The notes under the pieces were generated by a model. It saw only the letters and a program-made list of their open reading frames with translations, ran no database searches and was not told the DNA's origin. Below are positions 50,895 through 60,370 of a DNA stretch of 64,000 nt, in pieces (position 1 is the first letter of the stretch; each line of letters starts with the position of its first letter). A program made the translations under genes and the position numbers. The stretch comes from RGIG4034 sp045576455 (GTDB lineage: Bacteria; Bacillota; Clostridia; Lachnospirales; Lachnospiraceae): the NCBI GenBank assembly GCA_045576455.1, contig JAZNGM010000001.1:124001-188000 (forward strand), read 5' to 3'.

Positions 50895-52241
50895 TTAGCG
50901 CGTATTAGAAAGAGACGGAAATTCATCTACAGATGCGAAAGCATCAAATGCGGAATCCCAATTCTTTTCTTCAAAAAAGGCACATGTTTTTAATAATGAT
51001 AAGTCCGAAGTTATATCTTTCTTGCCGAATAAGTGTACGTCGCAATAATCCAATAAATACACCATGTCTTCAGCAAGAACGGCATGATTCGGGCAAGGAC
51101 CGCGGCGGACCTTGAAATCTCCCGATGGTTCAATGTTATTTTCATGTATATGTATGGAAAGATGGTCCTCTACGCCAAAGTGACGGAAAATCTTGCGTGC
51201 GGCGAGGTAGGTGTATGCCATGGCAGGAGGGTTTGTCCAGTCTTCGCCATTATGGCCGGATATAATCATCAAATGTCTCTTGTCGGATGCCATTAGTGCA
51301 GCCAGAAAATGTTGGTCAAAAGGCAATTGGAAAGGTGAAGTAAATTCACGGAAGGTTTCGTTAAACCAATGGCGTTCGCTATCGCATTGAAGAACTTCCA
51401 GCGGTTCGTTTTTACCAATGGTAAGCATATGCGTACCATTTTGGAAGAAGCCTACGGAAGATAAGTCATAGGTTTTACCTTCGGAAAAATAACGGAAGGA
51501 AGCCATGCCGCCTGCACCTGAGCAGGTAGGAACAACAACCTTGATTCTTTCGTCAAAAGCACCGGCTACAGCGGTTGCTTTGCCGTAGCGTGATACGCCG
51601 GTAAGTATATTGTTGTGATAATCTATGTTAAGTTCTTTGCCAAGTCCCTGTTCAAGGGCATCAAGAATTTTGCCGGCACCCCAGCCCCATGCCATAAGTG
51701 CTCCGGTTTGTGTTTCATAGGTATCGCCATAAGGATATAAGCTATAGAAAGCACCTTTACGCTCAAGATTATCAGATGCAATGTCCATCGGAATGAAGGA
51801 AGCAGCTGCATAGCCTCTGTAAGCGGCGAAAGCAGCATTATGTGTAGGCATAAAACACATTTCGGAATAGAGCGGGTATGGTGCTGCGCTACTCTCCTCA
51901 AGGGGAAGAGTTATTGTGATTTTAAATTCTGCACTTCTGTCTCCTTTGGCAATACAAAGAGTACAATCCAAACGTCGTACGGTTACGGTTGAGACAGGGA
52001 ATGAGTCGTCAAGCGTTATGGTCAGTGTTTCTTCCGTACCAAGTTGATAACTGATACATTCATCTTTTGTATCAGGCATAGGACCATACATATAATACGA
52101 ATATAAATCACGGATTTTTTGTTTGTTCTTTTCCCATGCAGATAAGCTTTCCGTTTGAGAGGGTGTAAGCGCCTCAAAGAAAGAAGGAAGCTCCTTTATT
52201 AGAGGTAAGTCTTTTGGTAAAGCATAATTGTTTTTTTCCAT
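50895..52241 (-). CDS. CE15-type glucuronoyl esterase-like hydrolase
   Basis: A 448-aa alpha/beta hydrolase of carbohydrate esterase family 15. The nucleophile motif is GVSRYGKA (Ser217; family G-x-S-R-x-G-K), with HWFNETF and the WGWGAGKILDAL stretch typical of CE15. These enzymes cleave the ester between 4-O-methyl-glucuronic acid in xylan and lignin alcohols. Usually they are secreted; here there is no signal peptide, so the substrate would be imported oligosaccharide esters. It pairs by chemistry with GH115, which removes the same sugar. Divergent from GH29. AGGAGG precedes the ATG. Confidence 0.83.
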   Translation of the reverse strand: MEKNNYALPKDLPLIKELPSFFEALTPSQTESLSAWEKNKQKIRDLYSYYMYGPMPDTKDECISYQLGTEETLTITLDDSFPVSTVTVRRLDCTLCIAKGDRSAEFKITITLPLEESSAAPYPLYSEMCFMPTHNAAFAAYRGYAAASFIPMDIASDNLERKGAFYSLYPYGDTYETQTGALMAWGWGAGKILDALEQGLGKELNIDYHNNILTGVSRYGKATAVAGAFDERIKVVVPTCSGAGGMASFRYFSEGKTYDLSSVGFFQNGTHMLTIGKNEPLEVLQCDSERHWFNETFREFTSPFQLPFDQHFLAALMASDKRHLMIISGHNGEDWTNPPAMAYTYLAARKIFRHFGVEDHLSIHIHENNIEPSGDFKVRRGPCPNHAVLAEDMVYLLDYCDVHLFGKKDITSDLSLLKTCAFFEEKNWDSAFDAFASVDEFPSLSNTR

Positions 52242-52343
52242 AAGTAAGTAATCCTCCTATACAATTAAGTTACTAAACTGCTATCATTATATCATTGAAA
52301 CATAATTAAAAAAATAAATTTCGGTAAAAGGAGATGAACCATT

Positions 52344-53768
52344 ATGATCACAGATGAAAAATTAATTACAATTGTTCCGTCAGAGAGGCAGATTAATTTT
52401 CAGAAGTTGGAGTTTTACAGCTTTGTTCATTTTACTGTGAATACTTTTACGGATAAAGAATGGGGAGAAGGAAATGAAAGCCCACGCATATTTAATCCTG
52501 AAAAGCTGGATGCTGAGCAATGGGTAAGAGCTGTAAAGGCAGCAGAAATGAAAGGCCTTATTCTGACTTGTAAGCATCACGACGGATTTTGTCTCTGGCC
52601 GAGTAAATATACGGCGCATACCGTGGCGGCCAGTCCTTATAAGAATGGTAAGGGAGATATTGTAAAAGAGGTTTCGGATGCCTGTAAGAAGTATGGGATT
52701 AAGTTTGGCGTATACCTGTCGCCTTGGGACAGGAATTGTGAACTTTATGGACAGGGTAAGGCATACGATGACTTTTTTGTTAATCAGCTTACTGAGCTTC
52801 TGAGCAATTACGGCGAAGTTTTCTCGGTATGGTTTGACGGTGCGTGCGGGGAGGGACCGAACGGTAAGAAGCAATATTATGATTGGGAAAGATATTATGC
52901 GACTATCCGTGAACTTCAACCACAGGCCTGCATAAATGTATGTGGTCCGGACATACGCTGGTGTGGTAATGAAGCAGGACATACCAGAGTTGCCGAATGG
53001 AGTGTAGTACCGAAACGTGCCAAAGATAGTGAGATTATTTCTGAGAGAAGTCAACAGGAAGATAGTGATGAATTCAGACAACGCCGCGTAGATGCAAGGG
53101 ATGAAGATTTAGGAAGCAGAAGTGTTCTTCGGGATGAAGAGGAGCTTATCTGGTATCCGGCAGAAGTTAATACTTCCATACGTCCCGGCTGGTTCTTTCA
53201 TGAAAGTGAGAATGATAAAGTAAGAAGTCTTGATGAGCTGGTTCACATTTATCATAATTCCGTGGGAGGCAATGCTACGTTTTTATTGAATATTCCGCCA
53301 ACTTGTGAAGGATTGTTTCATGAAAATGACGTTAACAGATTAATGGAACTTGGAGAATATATCAGGAATGCATTTGATAAAAATCTGGCACAGGATGCAT
53401 ATTTAAGTGCCGACAACCATGAAGAAGGACATGAGATTTCTTCTGTTCTTAAGGACGATTATCAGGATTATTACAGTCCGAAAGCGGGCAGGACAACTGC
53501 TGTGATAGAAGCTAAGTGGGACATGCCGGTATCAATCGGTAATATCGTTATTAAGGAGAATATCCTATGCAGCCAACGGGTTGAGACTTTTACGGTTGAG
53601 GCACATAAGGATGGTAAGTTTGTTGAAGTATACAGTGGTACGGTTATCGGATATAAACGGATTGTACCGTTTGGCTTACTTAAAACGGATTGTGTAAGAA
53701 TAAAAATTACCGATTCAAGAACTGAGCCTACGGTTGCTTTTTTGGGCATTTATGAGGCTGTAAAATAA
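52344..53768 (+). CDS. GH29-family alpha-L-fucosidase-like hydrolase
   Basis: A 474-aa enzyme. The GH29 barrel (about 20-345) has TCKHHDGFCLWPSKYT, GIKFGVYLSPWDRN and the nucleophile Asp in VFSVWFDGACGEGP (D165). A C-terminal beta-sandwich of discoidin type (about 360-470) may bind sugar. GH29 releases alpha-L-fucose; some members accept other 6-deoxy or related sugars. No signal peptide. It sits divergent from CE15 and ends 3 bp from the convergent AraC gene. Fucosyl units occur on xyloglucan and host glycans, so the link with the xylan enzymes is not fully explained. Confidence 0.9.
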   Translation: MITDEKLITIVPSERQINFQKLEFYSFVHFTVNTFTDKEWGEGNESPRIFNPEKLDAEQWVRAVKAAEMKGLILTCKHHDGFCLWPSKYTAHTVAASPYKNGKGDIVKEVSDACKKYGIKFGVYLSPWDRNCELYGQGKAYDDFFVNQLTELLSNYGEVFSVWFDGACGEGPNGKKQYYDWERYYATIRELQPQACINVCGPDIRWCGNEAGHTRVAEWSVVPKRAKDSEIISERSQQEDSDEFRQRRVDARDEDLGSRSVLRDEEELIWYPAEVNTSIRPGWFFHESENDKVRSLDELVHIYHNSVGGNATFLLNIPPTCEGLFHENDVNRLMELGEYIRNAFDKNLAQDAYLSADNHEEGHEISSVLKDDYQDYYSPKAGRTTAVIEAKWDMPVSIGNIVIKENILCSQRVETFTVEAHKDGKFVEVYSGTVIGYKRIVPFGLLKTDCVRIKITDSRTEPTVAFLGIYEAVK

Positions 53769-53771
53769 GGG

Positions 53772-54533
53772 TTATCCTTTGTTTTTCCTGAATTGAAGCG
53801 GCGTGCAATGGCAATATGTGCGGAACTGCCGGCAAAAATGTTCAACATTTTTATAGCCGCAGAACTCGGATATTTCTGCGATTGACATGGAAGTGCTTGT
53901 AAGCTGTAACTTGGCAAGTGTTATCCGTGATTGTATTACGTCCTCCATGCAGGAAATGCAAAACATGTTTTTGTAAAGAGATTGCAGATAACCGGTGCTT
54001 ATATGAAGCTTATCGGCCATGGTGTTTACGGTCCATGGAAACTGCGGATTGTTTCTGATTTCTTTTCTGAGTTCAACCAAAAGCGGAGAGTAGTTATTAG
54101 GTATTTCAGGATGAATAGAGTCCGATAATTTGCTGATTAATATTTGGACAAGCATTGTAGTATTTACTTTTTTTGCTTCTGAGGATAATGCTTCTTCCCA
54201 GGAGAGCAGTCTGAACAGATGGTCGCAGTAATCGGGATCGTTAAGTTGAAGCGGTGTGCCGGGAGAGGTAAAGTTGGTAACGAAACCGTCTTCGGTTGTA
54301 AACTGAATCCAGTTGTTTATATATATGTCGTCAGCAGAACAATAGTTAATCGGTGTATAGGGCGGGTATAATATGGCGGTATTGGCAGGATAAATGTTGG
54401 TTTGCTCATCAATGGTTATAGCGATGTCGGTTAATGAAACAATCAGCAGATAATTTTCTATACCCTGTGGATAATGATAACTGAAAAACTCTTCGTGTGT
54501 TGAATGATAACCCATATATTTAATATTTATCAT
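53772..54533 (-). CDS. AraC-family transcriptional regulator
   Basis: A 253-aa regulator. The N-terminal half is a poorly conserved cupin-like sensor (YHSTHEEFFSYHYPQ, then NTAILYPPYTPINY) and the C-terminal half carries two helix-turn-helix motifs (TVNTMADKLHISTGYLQSLYK; EISEFCGYKNVEHFCRQFRT). It is divergent from the first GH43 gene (129-bp gap), which it probably controls. The GH43 promoter has TATAAT at 54629 but no clear -35, as expected for an activator-dependent promoter. Confidence 0.9.
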   Translation of the reverse strand: MINIKYMGYHSTHEEFFSYHYPQGIENYLLIVSLTDIAITIDEQTNIYPANTAILYPPYTPINYCSADDIYINNWIQFTTEDGFVTNFTSPGTPLQLNDPDYCDHLFRLLSWEEALSSEAKKVNTTMLVQILISKLSDSIHPEIPNNYSPLLVELRKEIRNNPQFPWTVNTMADKLHISTGYLQSLYKNMFCISCMEDVIQSRITLAKLQLTSTSMSIAEISEFCGYKNVEHFCRQFRTYCHCTPLQFRKNKG

Positions 54534-54662
54534 AATTACCTCATATTAGAATAAATCAAATTTATATTATTATATGTCATTGTAAATGAATAATCAATGC
54601 GTTAGAGTGTTACTAAAATATCAATTATTATAATAATCTGTTATTCAGTGTGGAGGGTTTAA

Positions 54663-56447
54663 ATGGCATATTTATTAAATTATTCAAGATATCCTGTAAG
54701 TTCACAGTTATACGATCCGAGACTGGCATACAGTATGCATCTTGCCGTGAGTGAAGATGGAGTTGTATATCAGGCTTTAAATCATAATTCGGGCGTTTTG
54801 TTCGGTCTTGCTACCGAGAATAAAGATGGTTCCCTTAATCCGAAGTGTTTAAGAAGTACATATCTTTTCCCTGTAAAAGAGGGCGGATATGGTGTGGTAG
54901 CTATCCGTACTGCAGCAGAAGGCGAGCCGGATATGGAATGCATCGGCAAGGTCATTTTTTACACAACCAAAGATTTGGTTTTATATGAGTGCAAAGGTTT
55001 TGCAAAAGTGGATGACATACATGTTATGAAGGTTATGTGTGATTACGATGCAGATAGTCAGCAATATAACCTTGCATGGATGAATGGTATGGGCCAGTGG
55101 AAGTGCGGTACTTTTAGCGACATATGTGATATAGAGGTTAAGGATATTGCAACATGTGCACCGGTAAAAAGAGAAATTCCGGAAGTTAATATACCGGGTG
55201 CTGTTTGGGAAAATGTAATTGAAATTACAGATGAAGAAGCGGAGTATCTTAAGAAAAAACTTTTGACACCGTATAATGTAGCAGTAGAATTCCCGAAGGA
55301 AATTGTTGCAGCCGATAAGGAAGAGCTTGAAGCAATGAGAGCTACGGCCGTTTATAGCGACGGAACAGAGGCTAAAAAGAGAATTGACTGGGATTTATCT
55401 TCCGTAGATTTTAAAACGCCGGGGACATATCAGTTAAAAGGTAAAATACATCAGGATCATTTTGAATTCCCGGTAGCTTTTAACAGAGCAGATCCTTGTA
55501 TCGGAAAATGGAACGGAAAATATTATTTCATTGCAACAAATGATGCTGACAATAATCATACTTTATATATTAGGGAAGCGGATACGATCCCTGAACTGGT
55601 AAATGCGAAGGAGCATTTAATTCTTGATTCAACAACCCATGAAGGTATCGGTGGATTACTCTGGGCACCGGAGTTCCATATTGTGGATGGTAAGATGTAT
55701 ATTTTCCATGCAGCAACCCCGGGACCGTTCTTTTGTGAAGAAAGCCATGTGTTAAAACTCCGTGAAGGCGGAGATATGACATGTAAAGAGGATTGGGGAA
55801 AACCAATCCGTGTAACCAGAGCAGACGGAAGTGAAATCTGTGAAGCAGGTAAAGAGATTACACTTGATATGACTTGCTTCGAGTGGGAAGGTAAGTATTA
55901 TGCCATCTGGTCACAGAGACAGTTCCTTCCAAAAGACCTTGGAGCATGGTTATACATTGCAGAATTGAATCCGCAGGAGCCTTGGAAACTGGCAAGTGAG
56001 CCGGTGGTATTATCAAAGCCGGATTACAGCTGGGCAAATAACCATACCTTTGTTGATGAAGGACCGTTCTCTCTTGTTGTAGGGGATAAGCTTTATGTTA
56101 CATATTCGAGTGCTGCAGTAGACTCTTCATATGTAGTTAACTATATGTCAATTGAAGCAGGAAAAGATTTGCTGGTAGCATCTGAATGGTTTAAGAATCC
56201 GTATCCTATTTTTACATCACGGAGTGTTGAGGGTGAGTTTGGAACCGGTCATAATGCGTATGTGATTGATGAGTATGGTGATATATGGAATACATATCAT
56301 GCACGTCCGGGTGTAGAAGGTGTTCGTAGCAGTGGTATCCGCAGGGTGCACTTTGATGTCGATGGAGTACCGAGACTCGATATGACAGAAGAAATGGATT
56401 TGGCACCGGAGCTTGCGGATATAAGCACAACATTGGTGGTTAAGTAA
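54663..56447 (+). CDS. GH43-family glycoside hydrolase with Ig-like domain (I)
   Basis: A 594-aa enzyme. Order: an N-terminal propeller-like region (about 1-180), an Ig-like (Big_4 type) domain (about 205-268), then the GH43 five-bladed catalytic domain (about 272-590). The catalytic base is in NRADPCI (D277), WAPEFH marks the third-blade residue, and the acid is in DEGPFS. Likely a beta-xylosidase or alpha-L-arabinofuranosidase. No signal peptide. GGAGGG precedes ATG. Probably governed by the divergent AraC gene. Confidence 0.87.
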   Translation: MAYLLNYSRYPVSSQLYDPRLAYSMHLAVSEDGVVYQALNHNSGVLFGLATENKDGSLNPKCLRSTYLFPVKEGGYGVVAIRTAAEGEPDMECIGKVIFYTTKDLVLYECKGFAKVDDIHVMKVMCDYDADSQQYNLAWMNGMGQWKCGTFSDICDIEVKDIATCAPVKREIPEVNIPGAVWENVIEITDEEAEYLKKKLLTPYNVAVEFPKEIVAADKEELEAMRATAVYSDGTEAKKRIDWDLSSVDFKTPGTYQLKGKIHQDHFEFPVAFNRADPCIGKWNGKYYFIATNDADNNHTLYIREADTIPELVNAKEHLILDSTTHEGIGGLLWAPEFHIVDGKMYIFHAATPGPFFCEESHVLKLREGGDMTCKEDWGKPIRVTRADGSEICEAGKEITLDMTCFEWEGKYYAIWSQRQFLPKDLGAWLYIAELNPQEPWKLASEPVVLSKPDYSWANNHTFVDEGPFSLVVGDKLYVTYSSAAVDSSYVVNYMSIEAGKDLLVASEWFKNPYPIFTSRSVEGEFGTGHNAYVIDEYGDIWNTYHARPGVEGVRSSGIRRVHFDVDGVPRLDMTEEMDLAPELADISTTLVVK

Positions 56448-56477
56448 ATTTTTGGTCTATATATTTATAGCAATAAG

Positions 56478-56514
56478 AGGGTATCCGAATATTTGACTTT
56501 TGGATACCCTTTTT
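56478..56514 (+). terminator. Terminator between the two GH43 genes
   Basis: GGGTATCC pairs with GGATACCC around a 15-nt loop, followed by TTTTT. It makes read-through into the second GH43 gene partial at best. Confidence 0.88.
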
Positions 56515-56565
56515 AAATAAGTGTACGGATTAAAAGAGTATGGTTAGCTTTAGGAGGTAGCATAT

Positions 56566-58548
56566 ATGAAGACAAATGGCGGTTTTCTTGCGGTTTTTGT
56601 GGCTAAATACGAGGCGGATATGGGAAACGAGTATGCGCAATTTCCGTCAAAGGATTATACGGATAATTATCGTACCGATGTGTTACATTATGCATTATCA
56701 AGAGACGGTAAGGAGTTTAGTCCGCTGAATAATAAAAAAGGAGTTTTTTATCCGGAAGGACTATATCAGTTTGGTTCGCCGTTCTTGTTTAGAAAAGAAA
56801 ACGGCACCTATGGTTTGATTGCATCTATGAACAACAGCAATAATAAGGTGTTGCTATATGATTCAGAGGATTTAATATTTTTTACCAATCAAAGGATAAT
56901 AGAGCTTGACGGGCCAACGGGAGTTATAAAAAATCCTTGTGTTTGTTACAAAGAGGAACTAAAAGCTTATGAAGTGTATTGGGAAGGCGGTAACGGAGAG
57001 GCATATGTTAATAGTACCGTCGATTTTATTACGTTTTCGGAAGCAGTAATTACGGACCGTAAGGAGAAGACAATAACCGGGAAATTGCCGGAGTATGCAC
57101 TTACGCAGGAAGCTTCTCTTTTTGCCCTGACGGAAGAAGAATACATAAGAATTGAGAGAAAATTTGGGCAGATTAAAAGTGTCGCTGTGGAAGTGCCTGA
57201 TAAAATCGTGGTTAATCGGGGGGGACAGGCAGGGCTTCCGAAATATGCAAAGGTGTTATATTCTGACGGTTCTGAGTCGTCCATGAAGGTTGAGTGGGAT
57301 ACTGAGAGCTTACCGGTAGATGAAAAGGGCGATTTTTTACCGGGTATGTATACGGTAAACGGTAGAATTGTAACTACTACAAAATATAACAGCCCACTTG
57401 CATTATACCGTGCGGACCCTTGTGTTACATATGATAAGGCAAAAAACTGTTATTATCTTACCGGTTCTAATCTGAATGAGAATTCGGCTGACAACGGTGG
57501 TGCATATCAAAATATTATTATTAGAAAAGCGGACACAATTAATGGTCTTACGGATGCGGAGGAATTTGTTATCTGGGAGGACACGGAGTTTGCGGACGGC
57601 TCAAAAGTAACGGGGTGGTACTGGGCGCCGGAATTGCATTACATAGATGGCAAATGGCGGGTTATTGCTTTGGGTACGGTTACGGATAAGATTAGTGACA
57701 AGAGCTGGAGGGAATGTATTTTTACCTGTTACGGAGATGATGTGACGGATAAAAACAATTGGAAGTATGACGGTTATATTCATCCGACAACCGACGGAAA
57801 GTGGGTTGGTGCATTTGATACAACATATTTTGAGTATAACGGACAAAGCTATTATGTATCGCCGAGAGATTGTAAAATTCATATTACTACCGTTGACCCG
57901 AAGGATTTATTGCATCCGACAGGCCCCTTTGTTGAGATATCTCGTGCTGACAGAGGGTATGAGTCTAATATCGGCGCCGGCAAGAAATTCGGTATGAAGG
58001 TTAATGATAGTGGCGCTATGGGGCAAAATATAGAAGAAGCTTCCGCTGTTTTAATTCATGGGGACAAGATATTTATTACTTATGCAGGCTGTACGGTAGA
58101 TATGCATTATTGTGTGTGCCTGTTATATGCGGATGTTAATGCAGACCTTATGAACCCTGACAGTTGGAAAAAATATGATTATCCGCTTCTGGCAACGCAG
58201 GATCTTACGGAAACTATTATAAAAGCAGATTATGAAAGCGTTGATGAAAACAGTGCAAGCGGATTAAAGTCCGGTGGTGTGTATAAGGGAACTTTCGGCC
58301 CCGGACATAATTTTTTCACAGTTGACGAGAGCGGTAATCCTGTAATTATTTATCATGCAAGAGACTGGGATGACTCTTATGTCGGGGCAACCGGCGATGA
58401 TAAATATGGTTTAGTGGACCCGGGGCGTCACGCATATGCAAGGAGTGTGCATTTTGATGCGGATGGATTTCCTGTTTTTAATATGGAGCCGGATGACATA
58501 CTTAATGAAAACCTCCGTGAACTTACCGTAAAAGTTGAAGTACATTAA
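56566..58548 (+). CDS. GH43-family glycoside hydrolase with Ig-like domain (II)
   Basis: A 660-aa paralogue of the preceding gene with the same order of parts: N-terminal domain, Ig-like domain (about 205-275) and catalytic propeller. The base motif is YRADPCV and WAPELH is kept, but the acid motif reads NIEEASAVLIHG instead of EGP. The acid Glu appears present, in a different frame of residues, so specificity may differ. Larger inserts are seen around residues 300-340. It has a strong ribosome site (TAGGAGG) and lies behind a terminator, so it may have a promoter of its own. Confidence 0.85.
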   Translation: MKTNGGFLAVFVAKYEADMGNEYAQFPSKDYTDNYRTDVLHYALSRDGKEFSPLNNKKGVFYPEGLYQFGSPFLFRKENGTYGLIASMNNSNNKVLLYDSEDLIFFTNQRIIELDGPTGVIKNPCVCYKEELKAYEVYWEGGNGEAYVNSTVDFITFSEAVITDRKEKTITGKLPEYALTQEASLFALTEEEYIRIERKFGQIKSVAVEVPDKIVVNRGGQAGLPKYAKVLYSDGSESSMKVEWDTESLPVDEKGDFLPGMYTVNGRIVTTTKYNSPLALYRADPCVTYDKAKNCYYLTGSNLNENSADNGGAYQNIIIRKADTINGLTDAEEFVIWEDTEFADGSKVTGWYWAPELHYIDGKWRVIALGTVTDKISDKSWRECIFTCYGDDVTDKNNWKYDGYIHPTTDGKWVGAFDTTYFEYNGQSYYVSPRDCKIHITTVDPKDLLHPTGPFVEISRADRGYESNIGAGKKFGMKVNDSGAMGQNIEEASAVLIHGDKIFITYAGCTVDMHYCVCLLYADVNADLMNPDSWKKYDYPLLATQDLTETIIKADYESVDENSASGLKSGGVYKGTFGPGHNFFTVDESGNPVIIYHARDWDDSYVGATGDDKYGLVDPGRHAYARSVHFDADGFPVFNMEPDDILNENLRELTVKVEVH

Positions 58549-58600
58549 TAATTGGTATATATTTATATGTATAATTGTAAATTTATCGGAGGTATAACTT

Positions 58601-58993
58601 ATGAATGAAGTATATGAATTTTTGAAAAATGCAGGTACTTATTATCTTGCTACGGTTGAGGGGGACCAGCCGCGTGTAAGACCTTTTGGCACAGTGGATA
58701 TTTTTGAAGGAAAGCTTTACATACAGACCGGTAAGGTAAAAGAGGTTTCTAAGCAAATACAGGCAAATCCTAAAGTAGAGATATGTGCTTTTACAGGCGG
58801 AACATGGGTAAGGGTAGCCGGTACGCTTGTGCGCGACGACAGGGTAGAGGCAAAAGAGCATATGTTAGCATCTTATCCTAATTTGCGTGCCATGTATTCT
58901 GCGACGGATGATAATACGGAAGTCCTTTATTTTGAAAATGCAGTGGCAACTTTTGCTTCTTTTGGCGGCGAGCCTAAGGTAGTGAAATTCTAG
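58601..58993 (+). CDS. Pyridoxamine 5'-phosphate oxidase-family (FMN-binding) protein
   Basis: A 130-aa flavin-type split-barrel protein (YYLATVEGDQPRVRPFG, then VRVAGTLVRDDRVEAKEHML). Members bind FMN or F420/heme; actual PNPOx activity is not implied. The reaction is unknown; nitroreductase-like or NimA-type roles have been proposed for relatives. ATCGGAGG precedes ATG. It follows the GH43 gene by 52 bp and opens the small cluster with the two genes after it. Confidence 0.82.
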   Translation: MNEVYEFLKNAGTYYLATVEGDQPRVRPFGTVDIFEGKLYIQTGKVKEVSKQIQANPKVEICAFTGGTWVRVAGTLVRDDRVEAKEHMLASYPNLRAMYSATDDNTEVLYFENAVATFASFGGEPKVVKF

Positions 58994-59024
58994 TTTGGAA
59001 CAACGGTTGAAGGGGGGATAGGAG

Positions 59025-59495
59025 ATGCCTGAAAATGTAATGTATGAAAATATAGCAGCTGAAAATACAGGCACTGAAAAACCTGAGTATTTGTATCACG
59101 GGAGCCAGTATCGGTTTGATATAGTTGAACCAAGACAAGCGAGCGGTGCGTGTGAAAGAGAGTCCTTGAAGGCAATTTATGCGGCGGAGACTATGGATGA
59201 AATTATTCCGTTTGCACTTCCTATCCGCTGGTATCCGGACTCACCGGAGGGGAAACGTGATTTTACATGCTTAGGTGGTAGGACTAAAATGATTTATGGT
59301 TCCCTTAATCCGGATGGCGTAGGGTATGTGTACAAGGTAAAAGCAGATACTTTTGAAAAGATAGATTCCTGGCAATGGGTATCAAAAGAGGCCTGCATGC
59401 CGGTAGAAATAATCGAGATTAAAGTAAAGGATTACCTGCATACGGTGGAATTTTCCGAAGAAGCACTGGAAATACATAGGAGATTGTACGGATGA
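59025..59495 (+). CDS. Uncharacterised protein, possible ADP-ribosyltransferase-like fold
   Basis: A 156-aa protein I do not recognise by name. It shows LYHGSQYRFDIVEP (His25), then KAIYAAETMDEIIPFAL (Tyr52) and MPVEIIEIK (Glu128), the order and spacing of the H-Y-E active-site class of ADP-ribosyltransferase-like folds. That match is by pattern only. No signal peptide, no membrane segment. ATG 59025 has AAGGGGGG upstream. Its last four bases overlap the ATPase start (ATGA), so the two are coupled and probably act together. Alternatives: an RNA 2'-phosphotransferase-like or a purely structural domain. Confidence 0.6.
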   Translation: MPENVMYENIAAENTGTEKPEYLYHGSQYRFDIVEPRQASGACERESLKAIYAAETMDEIIPFALPIRWYPDSPEGKRDFTCLGGRTKMIYGSLNPDGVGYVYKVKADTFEKIDSWQWVSKEACMPVEIIEIKVKDYLHTVEFSEEALEIHRRLYG

Positions 59496-60352
59496 TTTAT
59501 TTATCTCAGTTTTCTTTCCCGGATATTGAAAGGGAGTACAGCTTCATTATGGGGCTTAAAAGAACCTGTTACGATACCTTTTATCCTTTTAAGACCATAT
59601 CGAAACATGGACTTGTGTCGCTGGATTTTGAACCGGTGACTATCTTATATGGCGGAAACGGTTCGGGAAAAACAACGGTACTTAATGTCATTGCGGAAAA
59701 GCTTAATTTGTACCGGGATACCATGTATAACCGGACGAATTTTTTTGAAGACTATATTAAGATGTGTGCATATAAGACGGAAAACACGATTTCCCGTGAA
59801 AGCCGTATTATTACCAGTGATGATGTCTTTGATTTTATTTTGAATCTGCGGGCTATAAATGAAGGGATAAATGTAAAAAGGGAAGATTTGTTTGAAGATT
59901 ATCTTGATACGAAATACAGTCATTTTCAGATGAAATCCCTTGATGATTATGAACAGTTAAAAAAGGTAAATGCGGTACGCAGTAAAACCCAGTCAAAATA
60001 CATAAGAGAAAATCTGATGGGCAATGTTAGGGAGCATTCCAACGGAGAAAGCGCATTTATTTATTTTACGGAAAAAATTAAGGATAACGGCTTATATCTT
60101 TTGGACGAGCCGGAAAACAGTTTGTCCGTGGAACGGCAGCAGGAGCTTTGCAAGTTTATCGGGGATTCTGCCAGATTTTTCGGTTGTCAGTTTGTGATTG
60201 CAACGCACTCCCCGTTTCTTTTGTCCATGCCGGGAGCAAAGATTTATGATATGGATGAAGAACCGGTTGATGTAAAAAGGTGGACGGAACTTAAAAACGT
60301 AAGAGCCTATTATGATTTCTTTAAAAAATATGAACGTGAATTTAATTGGTAA
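59492..60352 (+). CDS. ABC/RecF-like AAA-type ATPase
   Basis: A 286-aa single-domain ATPase of the SMC/RecF/OLD type, without transmembrane, coiled-coil or TOPRIM parts. Walker A GGNGSGKTT (54-62), a signature-like NGESAF (about 184), Walker B LYLLDEPENSLS (205-206 Asp-Glu) and switch His in IATHSPFLLS (H229). Such stand-alone ATPases occur with effector genes in defence or toxin systems, but also alone. It overlaps the ART-like gene by 4 bp and ends shortly before the uvrB LexA box. Its partner and substrate are unknown. Confidence 0.8.
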   Translation: MIYLSQFSFPDIEREYSFIMGLKRTCYDTFYPFKTISKHGLVSLDFEPVTILYGGNGSGKTTVLNVIAEKLNLYRDTMYNRTNFFEDYIKMCAYKTENTISRESRIITSDDVFDFILNLRAINEGINVKREDLFEDYLDTKYSHFQMKSLDDYEQLKKVNAVRSKTQSKYIRENLMGNVREHSNGESAFIYFTEKIKDNGLYLLDEPENSLSVERQQELCKFIGDSARFFGCQFVIATHSPFLLSMPGAKIYDMDEEPVDVKRWTELKNVRAYYDFFKKYEREFNW

Positions 60353-60358
60353 AAAATA

Positions 60359-60370
60359 GAACAAATGTTT
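60359..60370 (+). promoter_or_regulatory. LexA (SOS) box upstream of uvrB
   Basis: GAAC-AAAT-GTTT is a near match to the Gram-positive LexA/DinR core GAAC-N4-GTTC and overlaps the -35 box of the uvrB promoter. Bound LexA would block initiation, so uvrB is expected to rise after DNA damage. Confidence 0.7.
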
